Source: Chloroflexota bacterium (lineage in GTDB: Bacteria > Chloroflexota > Anaerolineae > Promineifilales > Promineifilaceae). Taken from it: a DNA stretch of 64,000 nucleotides. The translations under genes were made by a program, and so were the position numbers. Every line of letters starts with the position of its first letter. Position 1 is the first letter of the stretch. Under the pieces are notes generated by a model. It did not search any database, had not been told where the DNA came from, and saw nothing but the letters and a program-made list of their open reading frames with translations. Below are positions 61,792 to 64,000 of this stretch, piece after piece. The DNA lies in the NCBI GenBank assembly GCA_022616275.1, contig JAKEFB010000114.1, positions 23,449-87,448 on the forward strand, written 5' to 3'.

Positions 61792-63264
61792 CTACATCTG
61801 AGTAGAGACGGCCGAATTTTGCATCGGCAGCACCAGCTCCACCACCACGCCCGACCCGCCTGTCCGGTTGTACATCCGCGTGCTGCCCCCCACGCTCCAG
61901 ACGAGCGAAGCGACCATAGGCAACCCTAACCCCATGCCGGCCACTTCTCCGGTAAATTGTTTTTCCCCCTGGTAGTAAGGCGTCCAGACCTGGGTCAGTT
62001 GTTCCGGCGAGAGGGTCAACCCGTTGTCCCCCAGCCAGATGGCTACGTCGTCCTCATTGAGGCGGTAGACGAACACCTGCACCACAGGCGTGTGCTGGGG
62101 ATGAAATTTTTTAGAATTCTCCAGAATTTCTGTCAGCGCCGTCTCCATAGCTCGCGCCGATAACTTCACCCGGGCGCTGGCAACCTTTTCCAGGCCGGCC
62201 AGCTCAACAGAATGGATGCCCAGGTCGGCCGATATTTTCTTAACCAGAGAGTCCAATTCGGCCAGCGAGAAACCTTCACCTGGCCGGGCCACATCTGGCG
62301 TCTTCAGGTATTGCAACACGTCTTCCACTTCGGCGTGCAAGCGCTGCACCCCCACCAGGGCCCGCCCGGTGATCTCGGCGACCCGGTCGGCCGACAGTTG
62401 ATGGGCGTGCTGGCTCAACAGCTCAAGGCTGCCAAGGATGACGGTCAGCGGAGTGCGGAGCTTGTGGAAGATCATGGACTGGAACCGCCAGATATCGCGC
62501 TGCAAGACCTTCTTCTCGGTCACGTCGCGCAGGCGGATCACGTGGGCCACGTCTGCACCCGGCGGTAGCTTCAAGTTGCTAATTTCCAGCCAAAACGACT
62601 TGGCCGTGGCCGTCTCCGGCCGGACCAGGTAGCGGGGGCGGTTGTTTTTGGCATCCTGGGTCGGCCAGTCGGCCCAGGCCTCTCTGGGTTCAAAGTGGTA
62701 TTGATGTTGGGCCAGCTCCAGAAAAGTGCCAGCAACCGGCTTGTCGTCGGCCGGCAGGCCCAGGTAGTGGCGCGCCAGGGGGTTGGCGTAGAGAATACGG
62801 CTAGTATCGTCTAGCATCAGGTAACCGTCGTCGGCGTGCCGGATGACCCATTCAAACTTGAGTCGCTCCACCAGCAGCCGGCGATAGCGGTTGAGCGTGG
62901 TAATGTTGCGCACCCGGGTCCGCAATTCGGCCGTGTCAAAAGGCTTAAAAACAAAGTCGTCGGCCCCGGCGTCAATCCCCTGGAGCCAGTAGTCGCGGTC
63001 GGTCAGGGCAGTGACCATAATAATAGGCACGTGGGCCAGGATTGGGTGAGCCCGCAGGCGGCGGCAGACCTCAAAGCCATCCATGCCCGGCATCATGATG
63101 TCCAGCAAGACCAGGTCGGGAATAAGCTGGGCCGCCTTCTTCAAGGCTTCTTCGCCGTTCTCGGCAAATTCTAACCGGTATGCCTGCTTGGCGAGCATCA
63201 TGGCGATGGTCTCGCGCATCATTGGCTGGTCGTCTACAATGAGAACAGTGCTGCGTTGCTTCAT
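61792..63264 (-). CDS. Response regulator-PAS-histidine kinase hybrid
   Basis: 490 residues, soluble. The N-terminal receiver has VLIVDDQP, phospho-Asp in LLDIMMPGMDG, and Lys in FVFKPFD. A PAS-like domain (FEWVIRHADDGYLMLDDTSRILYANPLARHYLG) follows. HisKA has phospho-His in IFHKLRTPLTVILG, and HATPase boxes are ILENSKKF, WLGDNGL and GMGLGLPMVASLV. The G1 box GDNG is slightly reduced. The order receiver first, kinase last suggests input from another kinase. It is convergent with the PBP and divergent from an ECF sigma factor. Confidence 0.9.
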   Translation of the reverse strand: MKQRSTVLIVDDQPMMRETIAMMLAKQAYRLEFAENGEEALKKAAQLIPDLVLLDIMMPGMDGFEVCRRLRAHPILAHVPIIMVTALTDRDYWLQGIDAGADDFVFKPFDTAELRTRVRNITTLNRYRRLLVERLKFEWVIRHADDGYLMLDDTSRILYANPLARHYLGLPADDKPVAGTFLELAQHQYHFEPREAWADWPTQDAKNNRPRYLVRPETATAKSFWLEISNLKLPPGADVAHVIRLRDVTEKKVLQRDIWRFQSMIFHKLRTPLTVILGSLELLSQHAHQLSADRVAEITGRALVGVQRLHAEVEDVLQYLKTPDVARPGEGFSLAELDSLVKKISADLGIHSVELAGLEKVASARVKLSARAMETALTEILENSKKFHPQHTPVVQVFVYRLNEDDVAIWLGDNGLTLSPEQLTQVWTPYYQGEKQFTGEVAGMGLGLPMVASLVWSVGGSTRMYNRTGGSGVVVELVLPMQNSAVSTQM

Positions 63265-63282
63265 CTTGTGCCCTTCGCCGCA

Positions 63283-63288
63283 ATTATA
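63283..63288 (-). promoter_or_regulatory. TATAAT -10 for the response regulator-kinase gene
   Basis: Perfect minus-strand TATAAT 18 nt before the ATG, with AAGGG between. The -35 is poor. Confidence 0.45.
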
Positions 63289-63433
63289 CCCGCTATGCGC
63301 TTTTTTTGGTTACTTCTCAATGGCAATAGCCGTCTATATTACAGAACAAATCAAAAAGTGTGTAAGATTTTGCCTAATCCGCGCGACTTACTAATGAACG
63401 CACAGCCTATCAAATGACCGGAACAAGGAACCG

Positions 63434-64000
63434 ATGCACCAATCTTATCTATCTGAACCCTCCCATCTCCATCTGACCCTGGAAAAAGAACGGCCACGTC
63501 TCGTCCGGCTCTGCACCAGTTGGCTGGGCGATCCCGTTGCGGCCGAAGATGTCGTCCAGGAGACGCTGTTGGAAGCGTGGCGCAAAATCGAAAACCTGCG
63601 CGACCCCCAGGCTTTCCGCGGCTGGCTCTCCGGCATTGCCCGCAATATGAGTTTGCGGCGGCTGCGCCGGCAAGGGCGCGATTTAGCCATCATTCAGACC
63701 TCGCTGCAAACGTCCGATATACTCTCCACCATCCCGTCCTCCCTGGATTTCGAGGTTGAGCTAGACCGCGCCGACCTGGCCCGCCTGCTGGAACAGGCGC
63801 TGGCCCTCTTGCCGGCCGAAACCCGGACCGTCCTGATTCAAAAATATATCGAAGATGCCTCCCACCGCGCCATCGCCGACCAGCTCGGCATCAGTGAAAA
63901 TGTCGTCGCCGTCCGGCTCCATCGCGGCAAACTGGCCCTCCAAAAACTCCTGGCCGGCGAACTGCAAGCCGAAACGGCCGCTTTTGGACTGCTAACGGCC
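63434..64000 (+). CDS. RNA polymerase ECF-type sigma factor, 3' end cut by the window
   Basis: 189 codons are visible from ATG 63434, with AAGGAA just before it; no stop is reached. Region 2 is DVVQETLLEAWRKIENLRDPQAFRGWLSGIARN, and region 4 is LALLPAETRTVLIQKYIEDASHRAIADQLGISENVVAVRLHRGKLALQKLL with a good helix-turn-helix. The extra residues after region 4 suggest a C-terminal extension, perhaps a fused zinc-finger or membrane anti-sigma domain. It is divergent from the response regulator-kinase. Confidence 0.88.
   Translation, partial: MHQSYLSEPSHLHLTLEKERPRLVRLCTSWLGDPVAAEDVVQETLLEAWRKIENLRDPQAFRGWLSGIARNMSLRRLRRQGRDLAIIQTSLQTSDILSTIPSSLDFEVELDRADLARLLEQALALLPAETRTVLIQKYIEDASHRAIADQLGISENVVAVRLHRGKLALQKLLAGELQAETAAFGLLTA

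Noticed and set aside
1-64000. tRNA or rRNA genes
   Set aside because: I found no T-loop (GGTTCGAATCC-type) or rRNA core sequences in the spacers; small ones could have been missed by eye.

Overview
The window is GC-rich chromosomal DNA, saturated with GGCCGG-like words. It shows bacterial signatures: a nusA-ylxR-infB-rbfA translation operon, sigma70-like promoters and intrinsic terminators. Class III-like polyhydroxyalkanoate (PHA) synthases, a SARP regulator with a BTAD domain, STAND-type ATPases, Uma2 and DUF433 proteins, and dense intergenic word repeats together suggest a filamentous or aerobic-type Chloroflexota (Anaerolineae/Ardenticatenia-like). That placement is inference; no rRNA is present to test it. 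I saw no tRNA, rRNA, IS element or CRISPR array.

Layout. 1-4.5 kb: a cut dinG gene, an Hsp70-like ATPase fused to a GyrA-CTD-like beta-pinwheel, and a nitrilase. 4.7-9.8 kb: a conflict-system-like block (effector-associated-domain ATPase, DUF433, giant membrane STAND ATPase, Uma2). 9.9-13.7 kb: small-molecule enzymes and a zinc-ribbon membrane protein. 13.8-18.1 kb: phosphate uptake (pstB / pstS-C-A-pstB2), divergent from overlapping -10 boxes. 18.1-19.9 kb: an ABC exporter. 20-27.6 kb: nusA-ylxR-infB-rbfA-nrnA-truB-ribF, with a promoter, a leader terminator and a final terminator. 27.6-28.8 kb: two overlapping genes joining HTH domains to Hfq/Sm-like domains. 29-36.1 kb: an alpha-oxoamine synthase, a class A PBP, an L,D-transpeptidase, a nuclease-like protein and hpt. 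36.25-36.52 kb: a structured ncRNA with a consensus promoter and terminator. 36.6-44.2 kb: glutamate dehydrogenase, a PHA operon (three small helical proteins, two PhaC, an acyl-CoA ligase) and a SARP regulator. 44.6-51.2 kb: a hydrolase and a branched-chain amino-acid ABC transporter. 51.2-54.3 kb: a hybrid histidine kinase and a HEPN/MNT/DUF433 module. 54.4-58.8 kb: CoA ligase, KAS III-like, hydrolase and SDR. 58.9-64 kb: a second PBP, a response-regulator/kinase and a cut ECF sigma factor.

The strongest systems-level signal is regulatory. Four promoters carry heptamer repeats (TTGTAAC-like) with an exact 11-bp period, placed 8-10 bp upstream of a -10 box, which is the geometry of SARP operators. 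They lie before the PHA operon, the SARP gene itself, the adjacent hydrolase, and the SDR/hydrolase/KAS III/ligase operon 14 kb away. I infer a SARP-controlled PHA or acyl-chain regulon.

Other items worth attention are the HTH-Sm pair, the unassigned ncRNA, the Hsp70-pinwheel fusion, a KAS III lacking its usual His and Asn, and several families of structured intergenic repeats. One is an 81-bp element present twice in opposite orientations 35 kb apart. Some repeats supply start or stop codons to adjoining genes. Several genes appear to be leaderless, with a -10 box 6-9 nt before the start codon.
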